Both the position numbers and the translations under genes were made by a program. Shown in pieces: positions 1-10,418 of a stretch of 64,000 nt of DNA. Source of the stretch: Pseudeuparius sepicola (taxonomy: Eukaryota; Arthropoda; Insecta; Coleoptera; Anthribidae); NCBI GenBank assembly GCA_963920635.1, contig OY987306.1, positions 32,803,453 through 32,867,452 on the forward strand, in the 5' to 3' direction. Below the pieces are notes generated by a model. That model was not told the origin of the DNA. It searched no databases and was given only the letters and a program-made list of their open reading frames with translations. The stretch's first letter is position 1; every line of letters starts with the position of its first letter.

Positions 1-146
1 ATCTAGTGAGCCATGAACTTTTTTAAAAATCCAAAAATGTCATTACATTGTGCATTCAAACCGCAATTCTTTCCCCATTTAACCTTTGTTCTAGCTCTGC
101 TAGTTTCCGAGATCCCCATAGAGGTCATCGAAAAAAACTCACCCTG
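1..146. repeat. Truncated arm of a fold-back element (same family as 10419-11945)
   Basis: The sequence from the window edge to 146 matches the right arm of the 1.5-kb fold-back element at 10419-11945 (its part from about 11792 to 11945), including the terminal motif CACCCTG followed by TA. The rest lies left of the window. Confidence 0.7.
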
Positions 147-866
147 TATATATTTTTTAATGGTACTGATATAAATTTGAGATTGCACTGTAATAATTGT
201 AATTACTATTATAATTTGCTAAAACCATTTCCTACTTGAAAAAATTAAAATTTTCCACTTTTAAAAACAATTTATTTTTGACACCTCATAGCATTTATCT
301 GTAGTTTTATTATTGCTGCTTTATCAACAAATTTTCATTTAAATTGTTATGCAATAAAGAGATTAATAAATAATATGCTTTACATTTATCATTATTATTT
401 ATTGCATTATTTTTTTATTATATTCACAACTCACCTCTATTGCTGAGTCGTCCAGAGTCCTTTTTTTCTCGGATTTTGTACTTAAAGCTGACAATGGCGA
501 CCATTGGTTCCATTTTGGTTTTGACCCCTCTAATTTATTAGAACCTTTATCGACAGCTATTATGCTCGTATCTGAAACAGAAAAGTATAGCAATTCAATT
601 TTCCGTTTTCTACAACAAAAAGCTTATACATGTCTCCGACTTAAGGCACTCATAAATTATTAACATATACACCTTCGATTTTGTGTTGCAAAACACGAAA
701 CTACTTAACGCTTGCATTCATGCTGAAGACACACGAAGTGTCCTTGTGTACGTATAGATGACCGCAATGTTTATTTACATTTAGAAAAACAACACGTTGC
801 CTTGCTTGGGAAATTTGAAAAATGCGCAGCAGGCGCAGAAATAACAATCGAATAATATTTACTCAC

Positions 867-941
867 CTTTGAAGCCAGGATTGTCAAAGGCGAAGTCGCC
901 CTTGCCTCCTTTTTCCGGGTCTGTCTCGAGGATCAAGTGAT
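867..941 (-). CDS. Internal exon of a single-pass membrane protein (cytoplasmic tail)
   Basis: A 75-nt exon reading minus-strand, with acceptor TTTTTTCCCAG at 942 and donor GTGAGT at 866. It adds two bases to the split Gly/Asp codon left by the exon at 19053-19239, and the joined frame is open. It encodes an acidic then Asn-Pro-Gly-Phe-rich stretch (about LETDPEKGGKGDFAFDNPGF), as expected for a juxtamembrane or cytoplasmic tail following the RRYR basic stop-transfer of the upstream exon. It ends in phase 1, so the gene continues to the left of the window. I do not recognise the family by name. The pairing of the two exons is inference from phase, strand and topology; a cDNA would settle it. 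Confidence 0.7.
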
Positions 942-3700
942 CTGGGAAAAAACAGAAGAAAAATTGACAGATGTTATAATTTTAGTACATGGCCTCCTAC
1001 GATCTTGTAACTTGCTTCAGAAATAATGTATCATTCATTCCCTTTTGCTTTAGATACATCAATAATTATTGCAATAATAGTTTGAGAATCAATTAAGTTT
1101 ATTCTGTAATTTGATTTAATTCGTTTCACATAATTATTTGAAGGTAACAATTATTATTAATAATAGCTACAGGATTCTTTGAAGCGAATAGGTATTGTTT
1201 GTAGTTTTGCGCAAATCGAACAAGTTATAGAGGACACAGTTAAAAACGTTCAGAATTTGCGTATATTAGATAGTTTTTGCTTAGCAGGAATCTAATATTA
1301 ATAGCTATATGTGGGAAAAGTGTTGTTACTTAAAATTCTTGAATAAATTAAGCAGGAACCTACCTACTCTAAAATTCCTGATTGATTTCTAATTTTTCCA
1401 TCTAATGACCTAACCGCTATCTATGATAGTTTGCGTGCCTCTACAATTTCACCCATTAGCTATTACTGAATTGATTACGGAATGCGCTGCTATAGAGGAG
1501 CATTTCCCGTTTCCTATAGTTGCATGTTTTTTTATTCGATATCCGACGTGTATAGTCTGAAAACTTTCTTGGTTTCATCGTGTTTCTACAAAGTTATTAT
1601 CATTTGAATGTCTTGAGGGCACTACGGGGAAAAACTAGGCACTAAACACTAAACGAGGCTCCTATATAAAATAAACAAGAGTAAATTGTAAATTATATTC
1701 GAAGCCTTGGAGTGATTTGAATGAAACGAGAATCGAGATTGAAAATGTGGCTGCAGGCCTAGGTATACCTCTACCGCAAAGAAACTACGTAGGTACTTTG
1801 AGTGGTTTATTTTTAAAAATGCAATGAGGGCAGTTAGATCTTAGACGCTTTATTATTAATTATCTTTGAGTAGGTATTATGTTGAGCATTTCCATTTTGA
1901 AAGCTAGACCTCCTGCGGTTGCCACAGTTGTAAATTGACAAGGTTGTATATGTAAGGACACTTTCAGAAATGCAACGTTTAGGAATCTATTAAAAGGCAA
2001 TTCTTTTGTGGACACTCTTTCCTTATAATTATTGCCAGGTGAATCATTGAATTGCATAGCGATTAACACAAAAATTCCATTAAAGCTAGGCAGGCAGGTA
2101 ACGCAATAAATACCTACCCACGCAATTACAATAGAAATGTTTGATAGGCATGCTCAAAGCCCAAATAAAAGTTTCATTCAAATAATTGCTCGTAAAATGT
2201 AAAATGTGTGATTTTTAAACTATAAAAAAATGTCCCGACTTTCTTTGCTTGCATTCTTTACAGTGGCTTACTCGAATAAAGCCACGCTGCGTTTTTAAGA
2301 CTTACGCCCTTTGAATTGTTTGTTTGATTGCCTGTTATCATGTAATATGGATTAACCTGCAAATACTTATACCTACCCTGCATGCGGGTATGAATATAAT
2401 AGGTAGGTATACCAACCATATACATAATTACATAACTATGGGTAGTTGTTACCTAGGAATTTGATTAGCATTGTCTTTCCAACGACACATAAGAATATAA
2501 TTTCAATTTTTCATCGTATGCTCCACATACTCAAGTATTTCTGTCCGTGAGAAGTTTTATTAGCATCATTCACACATAACGAAGGTGTTTTTTGGGTGAA
2601 TTATTTTATGTAACATACTGTTATGAGTTTCTATTGTGTTTTAAGTCTAAATTTCCTTAATTTGTATTATTTATTACCCCATTTATTAAACGAAAACAAT
2701 TATTTGAACGGCTTTTGCTTTTTTAGAAATACCGCCCTGTATTATAGCCAGAAACTACGCATTAGATTACATGTGTAAAGTGGGAAGAATAACTACTGAC
2801 TCATAGCCTGCTCCAACTCAAAAATTTGATAATATTTCCTTTTCGCTATTCTAATTTCGAAAATGCGCAAATATGTTCGCAGCCTCCGCCAGTGTTTCAT
2901 ATACTTAGGTAGTAAAGCAACAAAGCGCGTGTTTAACGATGTAATTAAGATATGCAAACAATACGAACTTGGTTATACAACTAATAAATTAAATATTGTT
3001 TAGCGAACGCTAAATGGAAAATATACGACACGAAAATAAATTTGTTATTCACGCCGGTAGGCACGTCCATGGCAAATAGAAATGTGAAGAAATTCTCACT
3101 AAAGGAGAGATTTTATTTGGAGAAGGACGTTGATAGGACCTACGTCGTAGGTAATTCAAAAATACAGTTTTATATTGACCTCACTTTCAAATTTATTATT
3201 CTAAAGCCATTGGGTGAGAAACCAATCTGAATATAAGTAATAATCGCGAAATCATTTTTATCCATACGACACTCTCAACACAATCAAATATGTCGGTTTG
3301 TGTAAAACGACTTTGTTTACCTCGCACTAAAATTGAACAATTATAGTATTGCTATAGTCCTCCTTACGGCAGAATGCGTGCGACGCAATGAGAAGAACTC
3401 GCAAATATTATAGAATTAGTCACAGTTCAGGGGCGTAGCTCAATTTTGTGTAACTCACTGACTTAATTTTCATATAATTGTTATTTAATTTATTGTTATA
3501 ACATTGGCAATTATTTCTCGTGCTTGAGAATGCAACGTTCTTCCCTGTTTACTCATTTTGCACACGTTAACTCCCGAACATACGAAACGCCACTGCATGA
3601 GCTCTCTGAGCCGGCGGAAAAAACTTGCCAGCGGCGTAAAAAATGAGGTCTGTATGGTAGCCCAAATACGCAGTTAACTTTACGTACTATAGAAACAGGT
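942..3700. other. Intron sequence, nothing recognised
   Basis: Part of the long intron between the exons at 867-941 and 19053-19239. AT-rich; no open frame above about 70 codons, and no terminal-repeat pair that I could see. Confidence 0.5.
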
Positions 3701-3714
3701 ACAAAACGCGTTGG

Positions 3715-3933
3715 CTTTTGTTAAAAGGTATGGTGGATCAGACTAAAAACGCGAGAAAATTCTGTGTAAACTTTATATTGCTCTTTTCAGTACAAAAGCT
3801 TCAATAGAAATAACGTACCAACACCGCCAGTTAGTTAGTTCTATTGAAGCTTTTGTACTGAAAAGAGCAATATAAAGTTTACACAGAATTTTCTCGCGTT
3901 TTTAGTCTGATCCACCATACCTTTTAACAAAAG
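3715..3933. repeat. 95-bp perfect inverted repeat at the copia 5' end
   Basis: Arms 3715-3809 and 3839-3933, loop 3810-3838. The arm is the 3' part of the LTR plus the first four bases of the primer-site region, present once reversed and once forward. Such a palindrome is not a normal LTR structure. Confidence 0.9.
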
Positions 3934-3947
3934 GTTATGGGCCCAGA
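3931..3947 (+). promoter_or_regulatory. Copia primer-binding site
   Basis: The motif AGGTTATGGGCCCAG directly follows the LTR terminus AACA. In insect copia elements this sequence pairs with an internal part of initiator tRNA-Met to prime minus-strand synthesis. Its presence fixes the orientation of the element and the LTR boundary. Confidence 0.85.
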
Positions 3948-4015
3948 CATCGCGTCTGACCGCGAGTGAGTGAATTAAAACTTTTGAAACAATAAAATTA
4001 TTAAAGTTAATAATA

Positions 4016-4396
4016 ATGGCAAATAGTGGAAGTGCGGTTAAGCGAAATCTAAGACTATTTGATGGAGAGAACTATTTTATGTGGAAATTCCGATTGCAAG
4101 AAATTATAGAGCAGGAAGGTGCTAGCAAAGTACTGACCGAAGATCCTCCAACACCAATCACAGATGAGTGGACAAAATGGGAAAGATTTGCTAGAGGAAC
4201 ACTGATTGAATTTCTAGATGACTCAGTAATATCCCTAGTGCCACCAGGTCGTGCAACAGCTCGACAAATTTTGGAGAAATTCGACGGTCTATATGCTTGC
4301 AAGAAGATCTCGACACAGCTATGTCTCCAGGATAGATTGTTTAATTGTAAACTAAAACCAGGCACACCGCTAAAAAAAGCATATGTCAGAAATTGA
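4016..4396 (+). CDS. Copia gag N-terminal part (126 codons)
   Basis: First reading frame of the element, 69 bases after the primer-binding site. It encodes the N-terminal gag (UBN2-like) region; the segment beginning RLFDGENYFMWKFRLQEI (residues about 13-30) is typical of copia gag. The frame closes just after a run of seven A residues (4372-4378) and overlaps the pol frame by 14 bases. In the family, gag and pol are normally one frame, so the break at the A run is either a one-base insertion, a sequence error, or a +1 frameshift site. Confidence 0.8.
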   Translation: MANSGSAVKRNLRLFDGENYFMWKFRLQEIIEQEGASKVLTEDPPTPITDEWTKWERFARGTLIEFLDDSVISLVPPGRATARQILEKFDGLYACKKISTQLCLQDRLFNCKLKPGTPLKKAYVRN

Positions 4397-7300
4397 TGAG
4401 TTGGTTCGTGATTTGGCTGCTTGCGGCATGGAGGTCAACGAAATAACTAAAGTGTGGTACACACTAAACTCATTACCAATGAGTTATGCACCAGTGAAAG
4501 CTGCAATTAAAACAATGAGCGACGATAGGATTACCTTAGCATTTGTAAAGGGAATGCTGCTAGAACATGAGGAATACCTATTAAGAGAAGGTACAGACAC
4601 TAGCATGAAAGCCCTTCATTTCCGTACTATAAGTTCCAACGAAAGTGTCAAAAAGAAAATTAAGTTTACTTCGAAAAATAAGCCTGCATTCAAAAAACAT
4701 AAACAAGTACAAAAATGTTTTCATTGTGGGCGAAAAAATCACTTGAAACGTGATTGCTATTTTTATAAACAAAGCTTGCAATATCAAAAGCAACCCAAAA
4801 AGGCTGATAATCAAGCAAGTGCGTCAACTGCCACCAATAGCGAATCTTTTGCTTTTATGTTAAACAATGAAGACGAATCTGAACTACAATATCGTTTCAT
4901 CTTAGATTCAGGTGCAACGGAACACATCATAAATGACTTAAGTCTTTATAGCCAATACAAACAGTTGACGGAACCTACACGAATAACAGTAGCGAAGAAA
5001 GGAACGACGATCGAAGCAACACACGTCGGGAAAATAGAAGTCAACACTACTTTGGGCTACGAGGGAGAATTGAACAATGTTCTTTATAGCGAGAGTATAC
5101 CGGCCAACCTCATCTCAGTACGGTGTATCCAGGAAGCTGGGATGTCCGTAGTATTCCTGGAAACTGGCGAAGTAGAAGTCAGGAGAGGAGGCACGGCAAT
5201 AATAAAAGGTAAGCGCATAAATAATTTATATATTATTGAATTATTAGTACAAAATGCGCACAGTACAGTACGGGCCGCGAGCCACGTAGCTGAGACCAAT
5301 ATTGACAAAAACAAATTATGGCATGAGCGTTTAGGCCATATAAATAAAGAAAAATTTACTACATTAAAAGTAAACGAATTAGTTTTTGATAATACCTGTT
5401 TAAAAGACATAATCCCTATTGATTCACTATGTGAAGCTTGTATAAACGGAAAACAAGCGCGTCTTCCTTTCGCCAAGGTAAAAGATAAGGAATATATTCA
5501 AAGACCATTATTTGTTGTGCATTCGGACGTGTGTGGGCCGATTACACCATCAACAATAGATGAAAAGAATTATTTTGTTAATTTCATCGATGATTATACA
5601 CATTATACAGTAACTTATCTTATGACAAATAAGTCGGAAGTATTCACCTGTTTTAAAGATTATGTTGCAAAAGGTGAAGCTCTCTTTAATTTGAAATTAG
5701 TTCATTTGTATTGCGATAATGGTCGAGAATATTTATCGGGCGAAATGAAAGAGTTTTGTAAACAAAACGGCATAACATATCATCTTACAGTGCCGTACAC
5801 TCCGCAACAAAACGGTTTAGCGGAACGCATGAATCGAACTTTAACTGAGAAAGCACGTGCGATGATACACAGTGCGGGTTTAAACAAATGTTTTTGGGGG
5901 GAAGCAATTTTAACTGCTACCTATTTGGTAAATAGGTCACCAACAAAAGCCATAAAATTACATAAAACACCGTATGAAATGTGGCACAATAAAAAACCAA
6001 AGTTAGGTCACTTAAAAATATTTGGTTGCACAGCGTATGTACACAATAAAACGAGAAAAGGTAAATTTGATAGTAAATCATCTAAAGGTATTCTCGTAGG
6101 TTATGTACCAAATGGGTACAAAATTTTTATACCAGAATTAGCCAAATACATAGTTGCACGCGATGTAATTTTTGACGAAGTTACATATAAAATTTCTAGG
6201 CAAGAAATTGATAATCTGGTAAATAGAGAAATAAATACAGATAACATTTCAGTAGGGGGTGCTACTGATGGTAAATCTGTAGATATCACATCTGGTCAAA
6301 CGGACAGTAAAAGATGCAAACAAACATCTTATGAAAAAGATGTCCCTGAAAATTGCATTCAAGGTCAAACGTCCTCAATAAAGGATGTCCCTGAACCGAC
6401 AAGTAGGAGCTCAAACAGTGATGATGAAAGTCCGTGTATCTCTACAAATAAGTTGAGAAAATCAGAAGGAGTACAAGATGTGAGGAGAAGTGATCGATTA
6501 AAAGGTAAACAAACAATATCTTATAAAGATCACGATTTTGATGACAGTATTAGTAATTTTATGTTATGTGACCAAACTTTTGAAGCCGATATTCCCAAAT
6601 GTTTTCAAGATGTTGCAAATAACGCGTATAGAAAACAATGGGAAACGGCCATAAAAGATGAATTAGAATCTTTAGAACGAAACAAAACTTGGACCTTAGT
6701 AACCAAGCCAAATAATGTAAACATCGTCGATTGTAAATGGGTGTTTACAATAAAAGGCGATGGCGAGGGCAATCGAGTAAAATATAAAGCTCGCTTAGTA
6801 GCGCGCGGTTTTAGTCAAAGAAAATTAATTGACTATGACGAAACATTTGCCCCGGTTGTACGTATTGAAACTTTTAGGTGTATACTTGCACTGGCAAATC
6901 AATATGAGTTGTTGGTCCATCAAATGGACGTTAAAACAGCATTCTTAAACGGTACACTGAAAGAAGATATTTATATGAGGGTACCTGACGGTGTTGCTAT
7001 TCAAAACAATAATATTGTTTGTAAATTGCAAAAATCTTTGTACGGATTAAAGCAATCAGCTTTGTGTTGGTACGAATGTTTCAATAATGTGTTAATTGAA
7101 AAAGGTTTTGTAAATTCTTCAGCTGATAATTGTTTATATTTCTTGGACAGAGGTGATGTTTACAAAAACATCTATGTAATTTTATATGTTGATGACTTAG
7201 TAATCGTAACTAAGGACATAAAAACAATGAATAATTTTAAAAACTTTTTGAAGGAACAATTTGAGATGGTCGATCTGAAAGAAATACATTATTTTCTTGG

Positions 7301-8150
7301 AATTCGAATAAAAAGGTCTAATTCCGAAATTTCTCTTGATCAGACTGCATATTTAAAATCAGTATTAAACAAATTTAATATGAGTGAATGCAACCCGGTC
7401 AGTACACCATTACCTATAAAATTAAATTATTCAAGTTTAAATTCAGATGATAGCTCAGATGTTGTACCTTGTCGAAATTTAATAGGGTGTTTAATGTACG
7501 CAATGCTCTGTACACGTCCAGATTTGTGTACTGCGGTAAATTTACTCAGCAGATATCAAAGTAAATGTAATCAAGAACTATGGCAATGTTTAAAAAGAGT
7601 ATTAAGGTACATTAAAGGGACAATTGATCTAAAATTAATATATAAACGTAATATAAATTACGAGAAAATATTAATAGGGTATGTTGATGCAGATTGGGCA
7701 AATAATGAATTAGATCGTCGTAGTACAACTGGTTGTTTATTTAAATTATTTGAAAATAATTGTATCACTTGGATTACACGACGACAAAATTCAGTTGCTA
7801 CCTCATCAACTGAGGCAGAATACATGGCCGTATTTGAGGCTGTGAAGGAGGTTTTATGGATTAAATCTTTATTAATGAGTATTAATGTCAATATGGCAGA
7901 ACCAATAACATTGTATGAAGACAACCAAAGTTGTATAGCAATGGCAAATAATCCAATTAGTCATAAACGTTCTAAACATATCGACATTAAGTACCATTTT
8001 ATAAAAGAACAAATAAAGAACAACATTGTCTGCTTAAAATATTTACCCACAGGTGCTCAAGAGGCTGATCTACTGACAAAGCCTCTACCACCACAGCAGT
8101 TCAAGGAACTAAGAGGGAAATTAGGACTCCAAGAGAGATTTGTAGCCTAA
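4383..8150 (+). CDS. Copia gag-pol polyprotein (1255 codons, apparently intact)
   Basis: Domains in order: remainder of gag with a CCHC zinc knuckle (CFHCGRKNHLKRDC, about residues 112-125); aspartic protease with LDSGATEHI; integrase with an HHCC finger (HERLGH ... CEAC) and a DDE core (HSDVCGP, CDNGREY, NGLAERMNR); reverse transcriptase with WVF, VARGFSQ, MDVKTAFLNG and the catalytic YVDDL; RNase H with DADWA, STEAEY and EDNQSC. The protein polymerises and integrates element cDNA in virus-like particles. No internal stop and all catalytic motifs are visible, so this is a fairly young copy. The listed ATG is simply the first in the open frame; translation is expected to enter from the upstream gag frame. 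Confidence 0.92.
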   Translation: MSEIDELVRDLAACGMEVNEITKVWYTLNSLPMSYAPVKAAIKTMSDDRITLAFVKGMLLEHEEYLLREGTDTSMKALHFRTISSNESVKKKIKFTSKNKPAFKKHKQVQKCFHCGRKNHLKRDCYFYKQSLQYQKQPKKADNQASASTATNSESFAFMLNNEDESELQYRFILDSGATEHIINDLSLYSQYKQLTEPTRITVAKKGTTIEATHVGKIEVNTTLGYEGELNNVLYSESIPANLISVRCIQEAGMSVVFLETGEVEVRRGGTAIIKGKRINNLYIIELLVQNAHSTVRAASHVAETNIDKNKLWHERLGHINKEKFTTLKVNELVFDNTCLKDIIPIDSLCEACINGKQARLPFAKVKDKEYIQRPLFVVHSDVCGPITPSTIDEKNYFVNFIDDYTHYTVTYLMTNKSEVFTCFKDYVAKGEALFNLKLVHLYCDNGREYLSGEMKEFCKQNGITYHLTVPYTPQQNGLAERMNRTLTEKARAMIHSAGLNKCFWGEAILTATYLVNRSPTKAIKLHKTPYEMWHNKKPKLGHLKIFGCTAYVHNKTRKGKFDSKSSKGILVGYVPNGYKIFIPELAKYIVARDVIFDEVTYKISRQEIDNLVNREINTDNISVGGATDGKSVDITSGQTDSKRCKQTSYEKDVPENCIQGQTSSIKDVPEPTSRSSNSDDESPCISTNKLRKSEGVQDVRRSDRLKGKQTISYKDHDFDDSISNFMLCDQTFEADIPKCFQDVANNAYRKQWETAIKDELESLERNKTWTLVTKPNNVNIVDCKWVFTIKGDGEGNRVKYKARLVARGFSQRKLIDYDETFAPVVRIETFRCILALANQYELLVHQMDVKTAFLNGTLKEDIYMRVPDGVAIQNNNIVCKLQKSLYGLKQSALCWYECFNNVLIEKGFVNSSADNCLYFLDRGDVYKNIYVILYVDDLVIVTKDIKTMNNFKNFLKEQFEMVDLKEIHYFLGIRIKRSNSEISLDQTAYLKSVLNKFNMSECNPVSTPLPIKLNYSSLNSDDSSDVVPCRNLIGCLMYAMLCTRPDLCTAVNLLSRYQSKCNQELWQCLKRVLRYIKGTIDLKLIYKRNINYEKILIGYVDADWANNELDRRSTTGCLFKLFENNCITWITRRQNSVATSSTEAEYMAVFEAVKEVLWIKSLLMSINVNMAEPITLYEDNQSCIAMANNPISHKRSKHIDIKYHFIKEQIKNNIVCLKYLPTGAQEADLLTKPLPPQQFKELRGKLGLQERFVA

Positions 8151-8320
8151 TATTAAGTTTCTTTATTTTATTTTTATTTTGTATAATTTTAAAAAAATTT
8201 TTCAAAATTGATATTTGGTCTTGTTAAGGTTTTTGTGGGGTTTTCCCTTAACACTTGCAACGAATGTTGGACCAATAATGTAACTTCCCCGTAAAGTGTA
8301 AACTTAGCTCATACATTTTT

Positions 8321-8329
8321 GAGGGGGTG
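8321..8329 (+). promoter_or_regulatory. Copia polypurine tract
   Basis: The purine run GAGGGGG lies immediately before the 3' LTR start TGTTGG at 8330. In the family it primes plus-strand DNA synthesis. Confidence 0.7.
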
Positions 8330-8415
8330 TGTTGGTATATAGCAAAAATGTATTCGCAGAATGTTTAGTCTAAGGACAAAACATTCTGCGAATACATTTT
8401 TGCTATATACCAACA
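8330..8415. repeat. 37-bp perfect inverted repeat replacing the copia 3' LTR
   Basis: Arms 8330-8366 and 8379-8415 with a 12-nt loop. The outer ends are exactly the LTR terminus TGTTGG and its complement CCAACA. No sequence resembling the 5' LTR remainder follows. Confidence 0.9.
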
Positions 8416-8420
8416 TTGGC

Positions 8421-10085
8421 TAACTAATTTTGTCAGCCGACTCCTTCGCAGAAGTGCTGTGTTGCCGTATTTCAAAGGCGATGGTAGACGCGACGATGTT
8501 GAAAAAAATATAATAGGTGTTTTATCGCACCGCGTTAACAATAAATGATAAACAAAAATGGGTAAGTGGTCCCGTGATGCGAGCTTTATTTTTTCGGTAT
8601 AATAGAGTTCAGAAATTCGGCTTCAATATGATAAAACTTGTATTCGCCAATAAATAACGACTACTCGTATAGGAAATCTCGCAACGCTGCCCGCATTCTT
8701 TAGAAACGTTTTCTTTCGTGCTTTGGACTATAATAGATCGTCAGACAGTGACAGATTTTCCTTACTGATTTTCTCATTTATGCCTTGGAGAGGGTTGAAA
8801 GGTAAATCGATGCTGAGTCGAAAAATAGTAATTTTAAGTTTGCCCCCCGGGGAAAATATATGGAAAATTCGTTTTTTCAAAACAGAAAAAAATTTACTAA
8901 TTCTCACTTAAAAAGGACAACATAAGTGTCACGCAGTTTTCAAAAATATATCTAGGTATATACATATTCTCCAAAAGCAACACATAATATTTCACTTTTA
9001 AGTTTTTTTTTAAGGTTGACATCAAACACAACGTGAAGGTTAATGCACCATATAATATTGTCAAAAGGTCTCTAAAAAGCCATATATCGATTATAACTAT
9101 TTATGCAAGTATATCCTAAGATCTGTGAAATTACGGCACGGCTATCCACCGTATTTCGCTGTACAAGTGGCCAGCCGTCGAACAGTGTAACCCATGCAAG
9201 TTTGGTGATATTATATGTATAAGGCGAGCAAGCAGTCACTTGTTTTTACTACAATATCTATCTTCTCTGTCTCCTTCATCACTTTTTACTACTAATACCA
9301 GGTTCGGTTAAAATGTGTTTCGGTTAAAAAAGTATTTTGTCTCGTATTTTATCGCAGAGGCAGGCCTGTTCTCGAGCTACCCTGGTAAAGCATAAATGAA
9401 CTCACTTGGAACACAGTGATATACGGGGCGCGATCTATTTCATAGCATTTACCACGCTCTGCTACTGCTAAAAATACCAGACTTATGAGCAGACATCACC
9501 CCTATAAAATTCAAAGGTTTTTATGCGGTCGACGTCGACCTAGTCAAGGAGGCAGCCAATAAGAAAGCGGGCGTAGCCATTTGATTGGTCGGCGTTTCGG
9601 AGATCCACGGAGCAGATGTCGACGTTGGCCAGTTAAGGCCAGTATAACCAGTGCCGTGCACGGAAATAAGGATATTGCGCTTAATTTTACGGATTTGGTT
9701 TTGTGTGTAGATTTGTGTGTGGTGTTGTTTTGTGTGAAACAAAATTATTGGTTTGCTTTTGGTTTGAATTATTTTAAAGTTTTGAGCAAACGCCAATTTA
9801 TACCCTAACAATATTTACGAATCTAAGTTTATTTTCATATTCAAATGAATGCAAAACCTGCGCCCAAGAGATCCAATTCCGGTGCCCCAAAAAACTTCCC
9901 CAGAGATAAAAGCTACAGGCCCGTCATCTCATTGCTAATATTTAGCGTATCGTGAAGTCGATCGTCACAATTCCTCGACAATCAAACTCGTGGGAACCGA
10001 AAGCGTTCCGAGAACGTTTATAAAAGCGAGAACTGGAACATGCTTAAATCACACCGCCGCGCGCCGCTTCTATCCGTAAGCAGAA
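8421..10085. other. Intron sequence; TATA-like motif near the right end
   Basis: Mostly AT-rich with nothing recognised. A GC-richer patch lies at 9520-9660. At 10019-10026 there is a good TATAAAAG motif, followed about 30-60 bases later by a GC-rich stretch and an ATG at 10086 (frame of 91 codons, no recognised domain). A (CT)n run occupies about 10262-10288. Confidence 0.3.
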
Positions 10086-10334
10086 ATGAATTCGCGACGT
10101 GTGCGTAATTTCATGCAGAAATTATGCAAACCCATTCGAAGTACTGGAATGCTTGCGCTCGTAGGCGACCCATGTTTCATTCAGAGATTTATTATCTTTG
10201 GTGTTTTAAATGCTTGGTTTGGTATAATAGAGAAGCCGACAATTTCTTCTAATCTCAAATGTTGTTCTCTCTCTCTCTCTCCCTCTCTTTTATTTTTCAA
10301 CCATGAGCAACCAATCATACGCCTAACCTATAAA

Positions 10335-10412
10335 ATAAGAATCTCTGGCCGAGGCAACTAAACCACACGAGTTATAAAAACAACTTCAGTGCCAAGGTAC
10401 ATAGGTACATAT
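10335..10412 (-). repeat. Half of the terminal hairpin of family X
   Basis: Contains CTCTGGCCGAGGCAA, CACACGAG-TATAAAAA and CAGTGCCAAGGTAC, matching the inner and outer parts of one arm of the X hairpin seen at 17205-17330 and 37870-38033. Only one arm is present, abutting the fold-back element at 10419. Confidence 0.55.
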
Positions 10413-10418
10413 TATATA

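Larger units (their letters stand above)
3711..8420 (+). mobile_element. Copia (Ty1/copia) LTR retrotransposon with palindromic ends
   Basis: A complete gag-pol coding region lies between a copia-type primer-binding site and a polypurine tract. The LTRs are abnormal. On the left is a perfect 95-bp inverted repeat (3715-3809 and 3839-3933, 29-nt loop). It contains a reversed 105-bp TG...CA unit (3719-3823) facing a forward LTR 3' part that ends AACA at 3929. On the right, the LTR start (TGTTGG at 8330) runs only 37 bp before folding back on itself (8330-8366 and 8379-8415, 12-nt loop). The five bases TTGGC flank both outer ends (3711-3715 and 8416-8420), as for a copia integrase 5-bp duplication. 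The element sits in an 18-kb intron, antisense to that gene. Confidence 0.85.

Noticed and set aside
9985..10040. Heat-shock-element-like GAA/TTC motifs before a TATA box
   Set aside because: The GAA and TTC units are 12 and 6 bases apart, not in the 5-base register required.
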